64,000 bases of DNA from Tunturibacter gelidoferens (GCF_040358255.1 NZ_CP132938.1:1364001-1428000), one strand, 5' to 3'. Positions 8,339 to 17,171 are shown, counted from the first letter of the stretch. A program made the numbers and translations. The notes: generated by a model not told the origin, from the letters alone.

Positions 8339-9754
8339 ATGGTCTTTAATTCCCTGGTCTTTGTAGTTTTCTTTGCCATTGTTCTGCTCCTGCACGCGAT
8401 GCCGTTTCCGTGGAGGGTGAAGAAGGTTAACCTCCTGGTTGCCAGCTACATCTTCTATGCGGCCTGGAATCCGCCGTTCGTAATTTTGCTCTGGGTGTCG
8501 ACGGTGGTGGACTGGTTCGCGGCACGCGGACTTGCGCAGGCAGAGCAGCAATGGAAGCGCCGCGCGTGGATGCTGCTCTCGATCGTCGTAAGCCTGGGAC
8601 TGCTGTGCTACTTCAAGTACGGCCACTTTCTCGTCGAGAACTTCGCGCATCTGGTGTCGCTGGCGGGGTTCAAATACAGCCCTCCGCAGTCGAGTATTGT
8701 CCTTCCGATCGGCATCTCGTTCTACACCTTCGCCACCATGTCCTATACGTTGGACATCTATCTTCGGCGCGCGGTGCCTGCACGCAACTTCCTCGACTAC
8801 GCTCTCTTCGTCACGTTCTTTCCTCACCTTGTCGCCGGTCCGATCATGCGGCCGACGGAGTTGGTGCCGCAGTTTGAAGTTCCACACAAGGCGACGCCGG
8901 ATCAGCTGCGTTTTGGTTTGGCCCTGATGACGCTGGGGCTTTTTGAGAAGGCAGTGCTGGCTGACGGCTTTCTGGGCCCGGTGGTAGACCAGGTTTATAA
9001 CGGTAGGGTCGTTCCGGGCTTTGTGGATGCCTGGGTGGGGACGCTGGCATTCAGCGGACAGATCTTCTGCGACTTTGCCGGCTACTCGATTACCGCGATC
9101 GGGGCGGCCCTCTGCCTGGGGTTCGCTCTCTCGGACAACTTCCGCTTCCCTTATGCGGCGATTGGTTTCACTGACTTCTGGCGCAGGTGGCACATCACGC
9201 TCTCGGCGTGGCTGCGCGACTACCTTTACATTCCGCTCGGCGGCAATCGTCACGGAGACGCGCGGACCTACTTCTCGCTGATGGCCACCATGTTGATCGG
9301 CGGTCTTTGGCATGGGGCGAGCTGGACCTTTGTGGTGTGGGGAGGGTTGCACGGTCTCTATCTGTCGGTCGAAAGAGTGCTGCGCAAGCGGTTCTCCGGA
9401 TATCGGCCGGGACCGATCGCATCTGCCGGGCTCGGGCTGCTGACCTTCGTTCTGGTAAACGTCGCATGGGTCTTCTTTCGGGCGAAGACTTTTCACCAGG
9501 CGATGGTGATCCTGCGCGGTATGTTCGGGAGAAATGCGCATGCCGAACCTGTACTGGCCGCGATTTACATCATCACCACGATGATGATTATCGGCGGCTT
9601 GTTGCTGGCTCACTCTTTTATGCGCAACCAGACGCTCGAGGCGGCGATCGGGCGCGCACACCCCACGGCGCTGACAGCTCTGTGGACCATCATGGCCTTC
9701 GCAGTGGTAATTCAACACGGAGAGAGCAATGGCTTCATCTATTTCCAGTTCTAG
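8339..9754 (+). CDS. MBOAT-family membrane O-acyltransferase (AlgI-like)
   Basis: 471-residue polytopic membrane protein of the AlgI/DltB MBOAT family. It transfers acyl (usually acetyl) groups across or at the inner membrane to an extracytoplasmic polymer. Landmarks: LPIGISFYTFATMSYTLD, FVTFFPHLVAGPIMRP, and the conserved active-site region FWRRWHITLSAWLRDYLYIPLGG, followed by GGLWHGASWTFVVWGGLHG carrying the invariant histidine. It overlaps the next gene by 26 bp, so the two are translationally linked. The partner is a membrane-anchored SGNH-like protein, as in alginate and cellulose O-acetylation systems. The polymer is unknown; no glycosyltransferase cluster is adjacent. Confidence 0.93.
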   Translation: MVFNSLVFVVFFAIVLLLHAMPFPWRVKKVNLLVASYIFYAAWNPPFVILLWVSTVVDWFAARGLAQAEQQWKRRAWMLLSIVVSLGLLCYFKYGHFLVENFAHLVSLAGFKYSPPQSSIVLPIGISFYTFATMSYTLDIYLRRAVPARNFLDYALFVTFFPHLVAGPIMRPTELVPQFEVPHKATPDQLRFGLALMTLGLFEKAVLADGFLGPVVDQVYNGRVVPGFVDAWVGTLAFSGQIFCDFAGYSITAIGAALCLGFALSDNFRFPYAAIGFTDFWRRWHITLSAWLRDYLYIPLGGNRHGDARTYFSLMATMLIGGLWHGASWTFVVWGGLHGLYLSVERVLRKRFSGYRPGPIASAGLGLLTFVLVNVAWVFFRAKTFHQAMVILRGMFGRNAHAEPVLAAIYIITTMMIIGGLLLAHSFMRNQTLEAAIGRAHPTALTALWTIMAFAVVIQHGESNGFIYFQF

Positions 9755-10931
9755 CGTCGTCCACGACATTGTTCGCGAGCCCCTTCCCTCCGGTCTGCGA
9801 CTTACCGCAGCCGACCGTCCAGGTGTTGCGCAGCCGGTGCCGGAACGCGACATCCCTGACCAGCCGTGGCGCGCCATGTCGCTTGTCGTCCTGGTCCTCG
9901 TGATCCTGTTCACGTCCCTTTGGGAGTGGAAGATGCGCAGGCTTGAGCTCGTCCCGGGGGACTCGAGCGGCACTTATGATCGCTGGGCGGAACTGCGACG
10001 ACAAGTGGATAAGCGCGACGTGCCTGTTGCCATCATCAGTGATTCGCGTCTGCTGTACGACACCGACCTGGATCGCACTGTGCAGCTTACCGGAGTTCGT
10101 CCGCTGCAGCTGGGCATTGCAGGCGGGAGTGCGCTACCCATTCTGGAAGACATTGCTGACGACCCGCACTTCAAGGGGCTGGCCATCGTGGGAATGGCCG
10201 AAAGCGTGTATTTTGATACCGTATATTCGGTTACGCGGCCGAAGAAAGCGCTTGCGTTGAGCCGTTGGGAGTCTCCGTCCAATCGCGCATCTTTCGTGAT
10301 CCAGCGCGTGATCTCACCTCGCCTGGCGATGCTCGACGACAGCTATCAACTCAGCACGCTTATCTTTCAACTCGATCCTGATTGGAGGCGTGGAGTGAAG
10401 GGGCCTTACCACGATGTCTGGAAGGTAGGGGAGATGGGTGCGGGAGGGCAAGCCTGGATCTGGCGCCGACTCGAACACGATCGAAGACTCAGTGACCACG
10501 CGCGAACCGTCTGGCATGAGCACTTTCAGCCATTCCCGGTCAAAGACGAGAACGTCCAGGCGATTCTGGCAAGAACGAAGATCGCTGTCGACAAGATCCG
10601 TGCTCGCGGTGGCGATGTTGTCTTCGTGCGGCCCCCTTCGGCGCCAGATATGCGTGCGGTGGAAGACAAGCATATCCCTCGAGCCAGGGGATGGGATCCG
10701 CTGCTCGCCTACACGCACACGAACGGCATTCACATTGACGATCTTCCCAAGGTGCAGAACCTGACTCTGCCGGAGAGCTCTCATCTCAGTCATGCCTGCG
10801 CAACGGTCTTCACCGACGCTTACATACGTGTGCTGGCTCAGCAGACATCGTTGCTGCATTTGAAATCGGATCTGCCGCCAACGCTCTCTACCCGCGATTG
10901 CGTTCCATCGGCGGTGGCCAGCACAGATTAG
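9729..10931 (+). CDS. membrane-anchored SGNH-like acyltransferase partner of MBOAT protein
   Basis: 400-residue protein with a proline-rich cytoplasmic N terminus, one transmembrane helix (about residues 50-64, MSLVVLVLVILFTSL) and an extracytoplasmic domain. SDSRLLYD resembles the GDS nucleophile block of SGNH hydrolases (AlgX/AlgJ style), and the late segment DLPKVQNLTLPESSHLS has the Asp/His spacing seen at the end of such domains. It overlaps the MBOAT gene (26 bp) and converges on thiE with a 4-bp tail overlap. A role in handing an acyl group from the MBOAT protein to an exopolymer is inferred from context and topology. Confidence 0.65.
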   Translation: MASSISSSSVVHDIVREPLPSGLRLTAADRPGVAQPVPERDIPDQPWRAMSLVVLVLVILFTSLWEWKMRRLELVPGDSSGTYDRWAELRRQVDKRDVPVAIISDSRLLYDTDLDRTVQLTGVRPLQLGIAGGSALPILEDIADDPHFKGLAIVGMAESVYFDTVYSVTRPKKALALSRWESPSNRASFVIQRVISPRLAMLDDSYQLSTLIFQLDPDWRRGVKGPYHDVWKVGEMGAGGQAWIWRRLEHDRRLSDHARTVWHEHFQPFPVKDENVQAILARTKIAVDKIRARGGDVVFVRPPSAPDMRAVEDKHIPRARGWDPLLAYTHTNGIHIDDLPKVQNLTLPESSHLSHACATVFTDAYIRVLAQQTSLLHLKSDLPPTLSTRDCVPSAVASTD

Positions 10932-11563
10932 GGATTGTGGAAGAGGCGGATTCCTGCGACTCCTGCGGCGCCCGCGTCGAGGCAGGAGGATGCGTTCTGG
11001 AGGGTGACTCCGCCGAGCGCGTAGACCGGGATGGGAGCGGCGGCGGTACAGGCGGCGCGTAGTTCGTCGAGCCCCCGGCCGGGGAGTGTTTGTCCGTTCG
11101 CTAGGGGCTTCTCGAAGACGGGGGCATAAAGGATTGCATCGACCTGCTCGCGGCGGGCGCGGTGGATGTCGGCGAGGGTGTGGCAGGAGACCGTGATCAG
11201 GGGTTGTGGGGTGTGAGCCGAGTGGAAGAGGTTGCGGATTTGGGTTGGGGAGAGCTCGTCCGGCGAGGAGGAGAGATGCACCCCGTGAGCGCCGGTGGCG
11301 ACGGCGATGTCGGGGCGGGAGTTGATGAGCAGACGTGTTGGGCTGGTGGCCAAGGCTATTTTTTCCAGCAGGTTACGGGTGAGGATCGCGAGCGTGGCGG
11401 CGGGAAGGTCTTTTTCTCTTAGCTGGAGGAGGTCGATGCCGTCGGCGATCCATCTTGCGGCCTCGCGGAGGAGGGCGGCTTGTTTTTGCTGCTCGTCGCC
11501 AGGGTAGAGCGCGCGGCTGGTGATGGCGTAGCGAAGCATGGTGAAATCAGTGTATGGTGCCAA
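10928..11563 (-). CDS. thiE: thiamine-phosphate synthase / TenI family
   Basis: 211-residue TIM-barrel of the ThiE/TenI family; ThiE couples HMP-PP and thiazole phosphate to give thiamine phosphate. Motifs: LLQLREKDLP, LLINSRPDIAVATGAHGVHL, and phosphate-binding GGVTLQNASSCLDAGAAGVA at the C terminus. The listed start is TTG with AAGGGG just upstream; an ATG at 11539 giving MLRYAITSR is equally plausible. It stands alone without thiC, thiG or a recognisable TPP riboswitch, and some isolated members are TenI-like aromatases rather than synthases, so ThiE activity is probable, not certain. Confidence 0.8.
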   Translation of the reverse strand: MAPYTDFTMLRYAITSRALYPGDEQQKQAALLREAARWIADGIDLLQLREKDLPAATLAILTRNLLEKIALATSPTRLLINSRPDIAVATGAHGVHLSSSPDELSPTQIRNLFHSAHTPQPLITVSCHTLADIHRARREQVDAILYAPVFEKPLANGQTLPGRGLDELRAACTAAAPIPVYALGGVTLQNASSCLDAGAAGVAGIRLFHNP

Positions 11564-11642
11564 GGTCCCCTTAGTGGAGTCTGTGATGTTGGTGTGGTAG
11601 CTTCAAGGCAGTAAGGCGAACGCGCACACAGTCAAAGAAACT

Positions 11643-11689
11643 GGCCCCTCACGATCGCCACGCAGGGGCCGATAACGGGACAAGACCCG
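11643..11689 (+). promoter_or_regulatory. two tandem hairpins in the sthA leader
   Basis: Perfect 7-bp stem GGCCCCT/AGGGGCC with a 14-base loop (11643-11670), then CGGG/CCCG (11676-11689). No T-run follows, so they are not an obvious terminator. They precede a short leader ORF that overlaps the sthA start. Function unknown. Confidence 0.4.
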
Positions 11690-11712
11690 CCGAGACGTTG
11701 GAGTGGATGTCC

Positions 11713-11736
11713 ATGAGTATCTGCCAATATGAGTAG
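11713..11736 (+). CDS. 7-codon leader ORF overlapping the sthA start
   Basis: ATG-led MSICQYE followed by TAG; a second in-frame ATG lies at 11707. Shine-Dalgarno TTGGAG (11698-11703) is 9 bases from the 11713 ATG, whereas sthA has no Shine-Dalgarno of its own. The stop TAG lies 3 bases past the sthA ATG (11729-11731), in another frame, an arrangement suited to termination-reinitiation coupling. The sthA frame is closed by a stop at 11714, so the leader cannot be a longer N terminus. Confidence 0.4.
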   Translation: MSICQYE

Positions 11737-13129
11737 TAGTGTTTACGATCTGATTGTCATCGGGTCCGGGCCGGCCGGGCAGCGCGCTGCAATTTACGCT
11801 TCCAAGCTGGGTAAGAAGGTTGCACTGGTGGAGATGCGCGAGGTTGTTGGCGGAGCCTGCATCAGCACCGGAACCATTCCTTCAAAGACTATGCGCGAGG
11901 CGGTTCTTCACCTCTCCGGATATAACTACAAGTCCATCTACGGGATGAACTACCGGGTGAAAGAACGGATCACGATGGCGGACCTGGCGTTTCGGGTGCA
12001 GCATGTGATCAAGACCGAGATCGACGTGACCGAGGCGCAGCTTTCGCGGAACAACATCGAGATGCTGGTTGGTGTGGCGAGCTTTGAAGACGCGACGCAT
12101 GTGAAGGTGACGAACTCGCGCGGCTCGACCGTGTATGAGGCGACTAACATCCTGATCGGAACGGGGACCAAGCCGGCGTCTTCGCCGAAGGTGCCGATCA
12201 ACGGGCGCAGCATCATCAACAGCGACCTGGTGCTGGAACTGGTAAACCTGCCGAAGACGATGATTATCGTGGGCGGCGGCGTCATCGGGGTGGAGTACAC
12301 CTGTATGTTCTCAGCCCTCGGAGTGCGGGTGACGCTGATTGAGCGGAGGCCGCGGCTGCTGGAGTTTGCCGACCAGGAGATTATCGAGGCGCTGAGCTAC
12401 CATCTGCGGGACTCGCGGGTGACGATGCGCCTGAACGAAGAGGTGGAGTCGGTGGAGGAGATGCCGGACGGGACGGTCGTGGCGAATCTCGAGAGCAAGA
12501 AGAAGGTTCAGGGCGATGCGTTGCTGTATGCGGTAGGTCGTCAGGGCAATGTGGATGAGTTGAACCTGGCCGCTGTGGGGATCGAGTCCGATTCGCGCGG
12601 GCGCATCCCGGTGGATAAAGACTTCAGGACGAAGGTGCCGACGATCTTTGCGGTGGGCGATGTGATTGGATTTCCTTCTCTGGCTTCGGTTTCGATGGAG
12701 CAGGGTCGCGTGGCGGCAGCACGGGCGTTTGGAGACGAGAAGATCCTGTCGAACCCGGGACTTTATCCGTATGGAATTTATACGATTCCGGAGATCAGCT
12801 TTATCGGCAAGACGGAAGAGCAGCTGACGGAGGAGGATGTACCGTACGAGGTTGGCGTGGCGTACTACCGCGAGATTGCGCGCGGTCAGATTCGCGGCGA
12901 CACGACTGGCCGGCTCAAGATCATCTTTCACCGGATGACGCACGCGATCCTCGGAGTTCACATCATCGGCGAGGGTGCCAGTGAGCTGCTGCACATCGGG
13001 CAGGCCGTAATGGCACTGGGCGGAACGCTGGATTATTTCGTGGATACTGTCTTCAACTATCCAACTCTCGCAGAATGTTATAAAGTTGCGGCTTTCAACG
13101 GGTTGAACCGCGTCAGCAAATTTGAGTAG
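11729..13129 (+). CDS. sthA: Si-specific NAD(P)+ transhydrogenase (soluble)
   Basis: 466-residue FAD flavoprotein that interconverts NADPH/NAD and NADP/NADH. FAD motif VIGSGPAGQRAA is at the N terminus and NAD(P) motif IVGGGVIGVEY near residues 178-188. The redox loop reads GGACISTGTIPSKT: the second cysteine of the lipoamide-dehydrogenase CxxxxC pair is Thr, as in SthA. The C-terminal FNYPTLAECYKVAAFNGLNR also matches SthA, where the HPT of lipoamide dehydrogenases is replaced. Length is normal. The start ATG lacks a Shine-Dalgarno and is overlapped by a leader ORF. Confidence 0.92.
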   Translation: MSSSVYDLIVIGSGPAGQRAAIYASKLGKKVALVEMREVVGGACISTGTIPSKTMREAVLHLSGYNYKSIYGMNYRVKERITMADLAFRVQHVIKTEIDVTEAQLSRNNIEMLVGVASFEDATHVKVTNSRGSTVYEATNILIGTGTKPASSPKVPINGRSIINSDLVLELVNLPKTMIIVGGGVIGVEYTCMFSALGVRVTLIERRPRLLEFADQEIIEALSYHLRDSRVTMRLNEEVESVEEMPDGTVVANLESKKKVQGDALLYAVGRQGNVDELNLAAVGIESDSRGRIPVDKDFRTKVPTIFAVGDVIGFPSLASVSMEQGRVAAARAFGDEKILSNPGLYPYGIYTIPEISFIGKTEEQLTEEDVPYEVGVAYYREIARGQIRGDTTGRLKIIFHRMTHAILGVHIIGEGASELLHIGQAVMALGGTLDYFVDTVFNYPTLAECYKVAAFNGLNRVSKFE

Positions 13130-13163
13130 AAACGCGGCACCCGAGGACGAGGCGGACAGGGTA

Positions 13164-14060
13164 ATGGCAAAGACAATTGGGGTAATTTTATCGGAGCGTA
13201 TTTCGGCCGGTTTGGTCGTGGATCACAAGCTGGTGGGGCCGGTACGACGTTTTCCTGAAGATCACGACGACGAAGACGCACTGGTGGAGCAGCACACCGA
13301 AGCGCTGGTGGAGACGATCGCAAGTCAGGTGCTCCTGGCAGCAGATGGCGCGAAGGACATCACGGCAGTCGGCGTGGCTTTGCCCGGGTTGGTGAAGGAT
13401 GGCGTGGTCGCAGAGGCGCCGAACCTGCCGCAGTTGAAGGGCGCGAAGATCCAGGAGCTGCTGATTGGGCAGTTGCGCAGTCACGGGCTCGATGTCACGG
13501 TCACAGCGGTGAATGATGCCGATGGAATGGCTGCGGGCCTGGCTTCAATGCACGGCAAGCTGGACAGCATGATCCGCGTCTGGACCCTGGGCGTGGGAAT
13601 CGGCTATGGGCGGTATCCCTTTGCCCCGGGCGCGTGGGAGGGCGGCCACACGGTGGTGACGCTCGACGAGAAAGAGCGCTTCTGCGGATGCGGCGGGCGC
13701 GGACATATGGAAGGGATCATGGGGCATCGTGCGATGCGTCTGCGATTCCTCGACATGGAACCGGAAGAGGTCTTCGAGGCAGCGAAACAGGGCGATGCGC
13801 GCTGCGTGGAGTTCAAACGGCTTTGGCATAAGGCTTTGGCAGCGGCGTCGGCGACCACGATTCATATGGCAGGGCCTGGGAAGATCTTCATCGCGGGATT
13901 CAACACGCGCTTTCTCGACATGTCCATGCTGAAGGATTATCTGCAGCAGATGGTGAAGATGAGTCCGCTGCAGGGGTACTCGCTGGAGATCGTCGACGAT
14001 ACGCCCGAAGTGCGGGTCATCGGCGCTGCTGTCTCGGCCGAGCTAGCCGCCACTCGTTAA
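13164..14060 (+). CDS. ROK-family sugar kinase-like protein
   Basis: 298-residue ROK (repressor/ORF/kinase) fold protein. Recognisable are VGVALPGLVKDG, the catalytic-region VNDADGMAAG, GVGIGYGR, an ExGH-like WEGGHTVV, and a zinc-loop relative CGCGGRGHMEGIMG in which the third cysteine of CxCGxxGCxE is His. The N-terminal phosphate-1 motif DxGxT is absent; the protein begins MAKTIGVILSERISAGLV. The ATG follows CAGGGTA; the upstream TTG overlapping the sthA end is unlikely. It lies 34 bp after sthA, probably in one transcript. Glucokinase activity would be expected for the family but is doubtful here. Confidence 0.75.
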   Translation: MAKTIGVILSERISAGLVVDHKLVGPVRRFPEDHDDEDALVEQHTEALVETIASQVLLAADGAKDITAVGVALPGLVKDGVVAEAPNLPQLKGAKIQELLIGQLRSHGLDVTVTAVNDADGMAAGLASMHGKLDSMIRVWTLGVGIGYGRYPFAPGAWEGGHTVVTLDEKERFCGCGGRGHMEGIMGHRAMRLRFLDMEPEEVFEAAKQGDARCVEFKRLWHKALAAASATTIHMAGPGKIFIAGFNTRFLDMSMLKDYLQQMVKMSPLQGYSLEIVDDTPEVRVIGAAVSAELAATR

Positions 14061-14072
14061 GGACAGTAGTCG

Positions 14073-14906
14073 CTACTTCTGGCAGGTGGGGCAGTAGTGT
14101 GTGCTCCGTCCACCGACCACGACGCGCTTGATTGGCGTGCCACAGATACGACAGGGTTGGCCGGTTCGCGAGTAGACGTGATGGTGAAGCTGGAAGAAAC
14201 CGGCGACTCCGTCTGCGTCGACGTAGTCGGAGACCGATGAGCCGCCCAGCCTGATTGCTTCAGTGAGCACCTTGATCAACGCTGCGTGAAGACGGGTGAG
14301 TTCGGCTCGTGTGAGGCGTCCGGCGTGGCGCGTGGGGCGAATGCCGGCGTGGAAGAGGCTCTCGTCGGCATAGATATTGCCGACCCCATGGAGCAGGGAC
14401 TGATTCAATAACGCGGCTTTGATTGGGGTCTTACGGTCGCGGAAGAGCGCAATGAAGTCCCCAAGCCCGATGGTGAGAGGTTCGGCCCCTGGCCCAGCGT
14501 ATTTCTCCTCTGGAGTCGCAGCTTCTACAACGGACAACCGGCCGAAGCGGCGAGCATCGACGAAGCGAAGCTCTTTTCCGCCGCTGAGAGCCAGGATCGC
14601 GTGGGTGTGCGGAGGAATCGGAGTGTCGGGGGCGGAGACGAGCAGGCGGCCGGTCATGCCGAGGTGGACGAGAAACTGCGCGGGCCTCTCTTCGTTCTGT
14701 CTGGAGCGAATCAGATCGACGACGATCGTTTTGCCGACGCGGTGGACGCGGTCGATGCGACTGCCGGCAAGAGCTTCGATGATCTGATCCGGCGAAGATT
14801 TGAAGGTTTGAGGCTTGTTGCTGGTCCAGACGGAGAGGACGGTTTGGCCGTGGATCCGGGCGTGAACACCATTTGCAACGGTCTCGACTTCAGGGAGTTC
14901 AGGCAT
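14073..14906 (-). CDS. mutM: formamidopyrimidine-DNA glycosylase
   Basis: 277-residue Fpg/MutM, which removes 8-oxoguanine and cleaves the abasic strand. N-terminal MPELPEVETV supplies the Pro nucleophile and Glu after Met removal, which fixes the start at this ATG although the frame is open 19 codons upstream. Also visible are the helix-two-turn-helix region with LLHGVGNIYADESL and the C-terminal zinc finger CRIC...CPTC with the Q/R-containing tip. It converges on the ROK gene with 12 bp between stops. Confidence 0.96.
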   Translation of the reverse strand: MPELPEVETVANGVHARIHGQTVLSVWTSNKPQTFKSSPDQIIEALAGSRIDRVHRVGKTIVVDLIRSRQNEERPAQFLVHLGMTGRLLVSAPDTPIPPHTHAILALSGGKELRFVDARRFGRLSVVEAATPEEKYAGPGAEPLTIGLGDFIALFRDRKTPIKAALLNQSLLHGVGNIYADESLFHAGIRPTRHAGRLTRAELTRLHAALIKVLTEAIRLGGSSVSDYVDADGVAGFFQLHHHVYSRTGQPCRICGTPIKRVVVGGRSTHYCPTCQK

Positions 14907-15098
14907 GCTTCTTGTAAGTATAGGAGGGTGAGAGGTTACCGTAATGGTTGCAACGAAATGCATAGCAATCTACGTGCCTTTTGCAGGTTCGATCTGTTCA
15001 TCGCCGTGAAATTAACACAATGTTAATAATTAGACCTGAAATTTGTTACCTCATCGCATATAGTTGAACTCTCCCCAAATACAACCGGATGAAATGCC

Positions 15099-15911
15099 AT
15101 GTCGATGACGGGTGTTCTGACACGTTTGAACCTCTCAATTTTTCCGGGATACAAGCAACTGCGGCAATCCGGCGTGCTGGATTTCGTAGTCGGCAAAGAG
15201 TTCGGCCATTATCGCGGGCGATTCAACACCAGCGAAGAGGCGACGAACTCTCTTCCGGCTCAGCGCCGTGCAACCTATGACAATGAGTCGCTTGTCTCGA
15301 TCGGGATCGAATCGTACTCGACGATTCACCCCTTTGATTGGCCGATACTGACCTTTTGTCAGAAGCTTATGCGCGAGAACCATCTCCACGCCGTGACCGA
15401 TTTTGGCGGTCATATCGGAGTGAAGTTCTACGCGTTTAAAGAGATGCTCGATCTTCCCGAAGACTTTCGTTGGCAGATCGTCGATGTGCCGGCGATGGTG
15501 AGGGAGGGACGGCGGCGCGTGCCTCCGGAGGTGCACTCGTTGTGCTTTTATGAGCACGTCGAAGAGACCGAGGCGTGCGATGCGCTGCTGTGCTCGGGGA
15601 GCCTGCAATATGTAGATTGGTCGATTGAAGAGCTCATCGATCGGTTGCCCCGGAAGCCGTACATGATCTTTTTGAATAAAGTTCCTGTCTCGGCCAGCGA
15701 GGGCTTCTTCACGCTGGAGACGTTTGTAAAGACTCTGCCGTGTCGCATCTTCGGTCCGGACGAGCTCAAGACGGCGCGCCAGCATCTCGGCTACAAGCTC
15801 GCTGCGAGCTGGCCCATACCTAACCGCGACTTTGTTGTGCTCTCTTCGAAGGGAATGGAGAAGGTGCAGATGGTTGGAGAAGCCTGGGTGCTACAAGCGA
15901 TGAGCGTGTGA
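15099..15911 (+). CDS. TIGR04325-type putative methyltransferase
   Basis: 270-residue protein resembling the TIGR04325 (LIC12133-like) putative methyltransferases often found in polysaccharide loci. VTDFGGHIGVKFYAF (about residues 98-112) is a divergent SAM-binding motif I; WQIVDVPAMV and ALLCSGSLQYVDW match the family's later conserved blocks. It is preceded by an AT-rich spacer with a possible promoter. It stands alone here, so its substrate is unknown. Confidence 0.7.
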   Translation: MSMTGVLTRLNLSIFPGYKQLRQSGVLDFVVGKEFGHYRGRFNTSEEATNSLPAQRRATYDNESLVSIGIESYSTIHPFDWPILTFCQKLMRENHLHAVTDFGGHIGVKFYAFKEMLDLPEDFRWQIVDVPAMVREGRRRVPPEVHSLCFYEHVEETEACDALLCSGSLQYVDWSIEELIDRLPRKPYMIFLNKVPVSASEGFFTLETFVKTLPCRIFGPDELKTARQHLGYKLAASWPIPNRDFVVLSSKGMEKVQMVGEAWVLQAMSV

Positions 15912-15998
15912 AGCAGCTTTATTCAATTGTGACCGCGACTGTGCGGCAGGCAAGCAACCTACGGCTATATGGTTCCACAAGGCTATACTGATCGCCTT

Positions 15999-17021
15999 AT
16001 GAAGAAGATCTTTTTTTCGCGTCGCATGATGGGCTGCTTTTTCGTGAGCCTGGCGGGGGCCGTTGCGTTCTCACAGGGCAGCATGGAAAAAAACGATCGT
16101 CCGCTGTTGTTGGTGGTGAATCAAGGGGACCGCGATCTGAGCCTGATTGATCCCGCTGGGGGCAAACAGATGGCTGCGGTGCCGGTGGACGGTGTGACTG
16201 GCCACGAGGTGGCTGCTTCGCCCGATGGAGCTACGGCGTTCGTGCCGATCTATGGCAGTGCAGGCGTGGGCAAGCCGGGCACCGACGGCAGCAAGATCTC
16301 CGTGATCGATCTTGCGAGCCACAAGCTCGTTCATACGATCGACTTCGGACATGGCGTGCGGCCGCACTGCGTGATCTACGACAAAAACAGCGGGATGCTG
16401 TACGTGACGACGGAGCTGGACAAGACCATCAGCATCATTGACCCAAAGACTTTGAAGATTGTCGGCAGCGTTCCCACGGGACAGGAGCAGTCGCACATGC
16501 TGGCGCTATCGAGTGATGGCTCGCGGGGGTACACGGCGAACGTGGGGCCGGGCACGGTATCGGTTCTCGATATGAAGGCGCGCAAGACGCTTGCGATCAT
16601 TCCGATCTCGACGGATACGCAGAGGATTGCGATCTCGCGCGACGACAGCATGGTGTTTACAGCCGACCAGACGAAACCGCAGCTCGCTGTCATCGATACC
16701 GCGACCAACAAGGTCAAGACGTGGATTCCGCTGCCGAGTGTGGGGTATGGAACGGCGACTACGTTGGATGGACGTTGGCTGCTGGTGGCTCTGCGAACGA
16801 CGCATCAGGTTGCGGTCGTTGATCTGAAGTCGATGCAGGTGGCTCGCACGATCGACGTCGCGGATGGGCCGACGGAGATCCTGATGAAGCCCGACGGCAA
16901 GAGTGCGTTTGTCTCCTGCACCAGGAGCAAGCAGGTGGCGGAGATCGATCTTGAGCAGTGGAAGATGGCGCGATTGATCGACGCGGGAGATGCAGCGGAC
17001 GGGCTGGCGTGGGCGAAGTAG
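15999..17021 (+). CDS. secreted YncE-like beta-propeller repeat protein
   Basis: 340 residues with an N-terminal Sec signal (MKKIFFSRRMMGCFFVSLAG, cleavage probably near AFS-QG) followed by repeated blocks of the YVTN/YncE type, for example ISVIDLASHKLVHTIDFG, ISIIDPKTLKIVGSVPTG and VAVVDLKSMQVARTIDV, spaced about 42 residues apart. I chose MKKIFF as start because it gives a clean signal peptide; a 10-codon upstream extension does not. Probably periplasmic or secreted, with a binding rather than catalytic role. The stop is immediately followed by a palindromic repeat. Confidence 0.8.
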   Translation: MKKIFFSRRMMGCFFVSLAGAVAFSQGSMEKNDRPLLLVVNQGDRDLSLIDPAGGKQMAAVPVDGVTGHEVAASPDGATAFVPIYGSAGVGKPGTDGSKISVIDLASHKLVHTIDFGHGVRPHCVIYDKNSGMLYVTTELDKTISIIDPKTLKIVGSVPTGQEQSHMLALSSDGSRGYTANVGPGTVSVLDMKARKTLAIIPISTDTQRIAISRDDSMVFTADQTKPQLAVIDTATNKVKTWIPLPSVGYGTATTLDGRWLLVALRTTHQVAVVDLKSMQVARTIDVADGPTEILMKPDGKSAFVSCTRSKQVAEIDLEQWKMARLIDAGDAADGLAWAK

Positions 17022-17171
17022 CCCACTTCGTGGGGTGTATCCCGGCTTCGCCATGAGCCTCCCGTTGGTCGGCGGAAGATTGTTATCGCGACCAACGGAA
17101 CACCAGCCGAAGGGGTATACCTGTCACGAAGTGACCGCACTCCGCGCAGGAGGCTCGTCCGGCAGGACAAC
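17021..17171. repeat. palindromic intergenic element, copy 1
   Basis: About 150 bp with nested inverted repeats: CACTTCGTG pairs with CACGAAGTG, GTATCCCGGCTTCG roughly with CGAAGGGGTATAC, and CCGTTGGTCG with CGACCAACGG. It ends in CCGCGCAGGAGGC, then GTCCGGCAGGAC. It fills the gap between two convergent genes. A related copy at 39391-39538 keeps the same blocks in the same order. Confidence 0.75.

Noticed and set aside
8318..9973. 551-codon open frame antisense to the MBOAT gene
   Set aside because: Arg/His/Gln-rich translation without domains; a shadow of the strongly biased codon use of the MBOAT gene and its partner.
11540..11728. TPP riboswitch upstream of thiE
   Set aside because: No thi-box consensus (CTGAGA) is present in the region between thiE and sthA.
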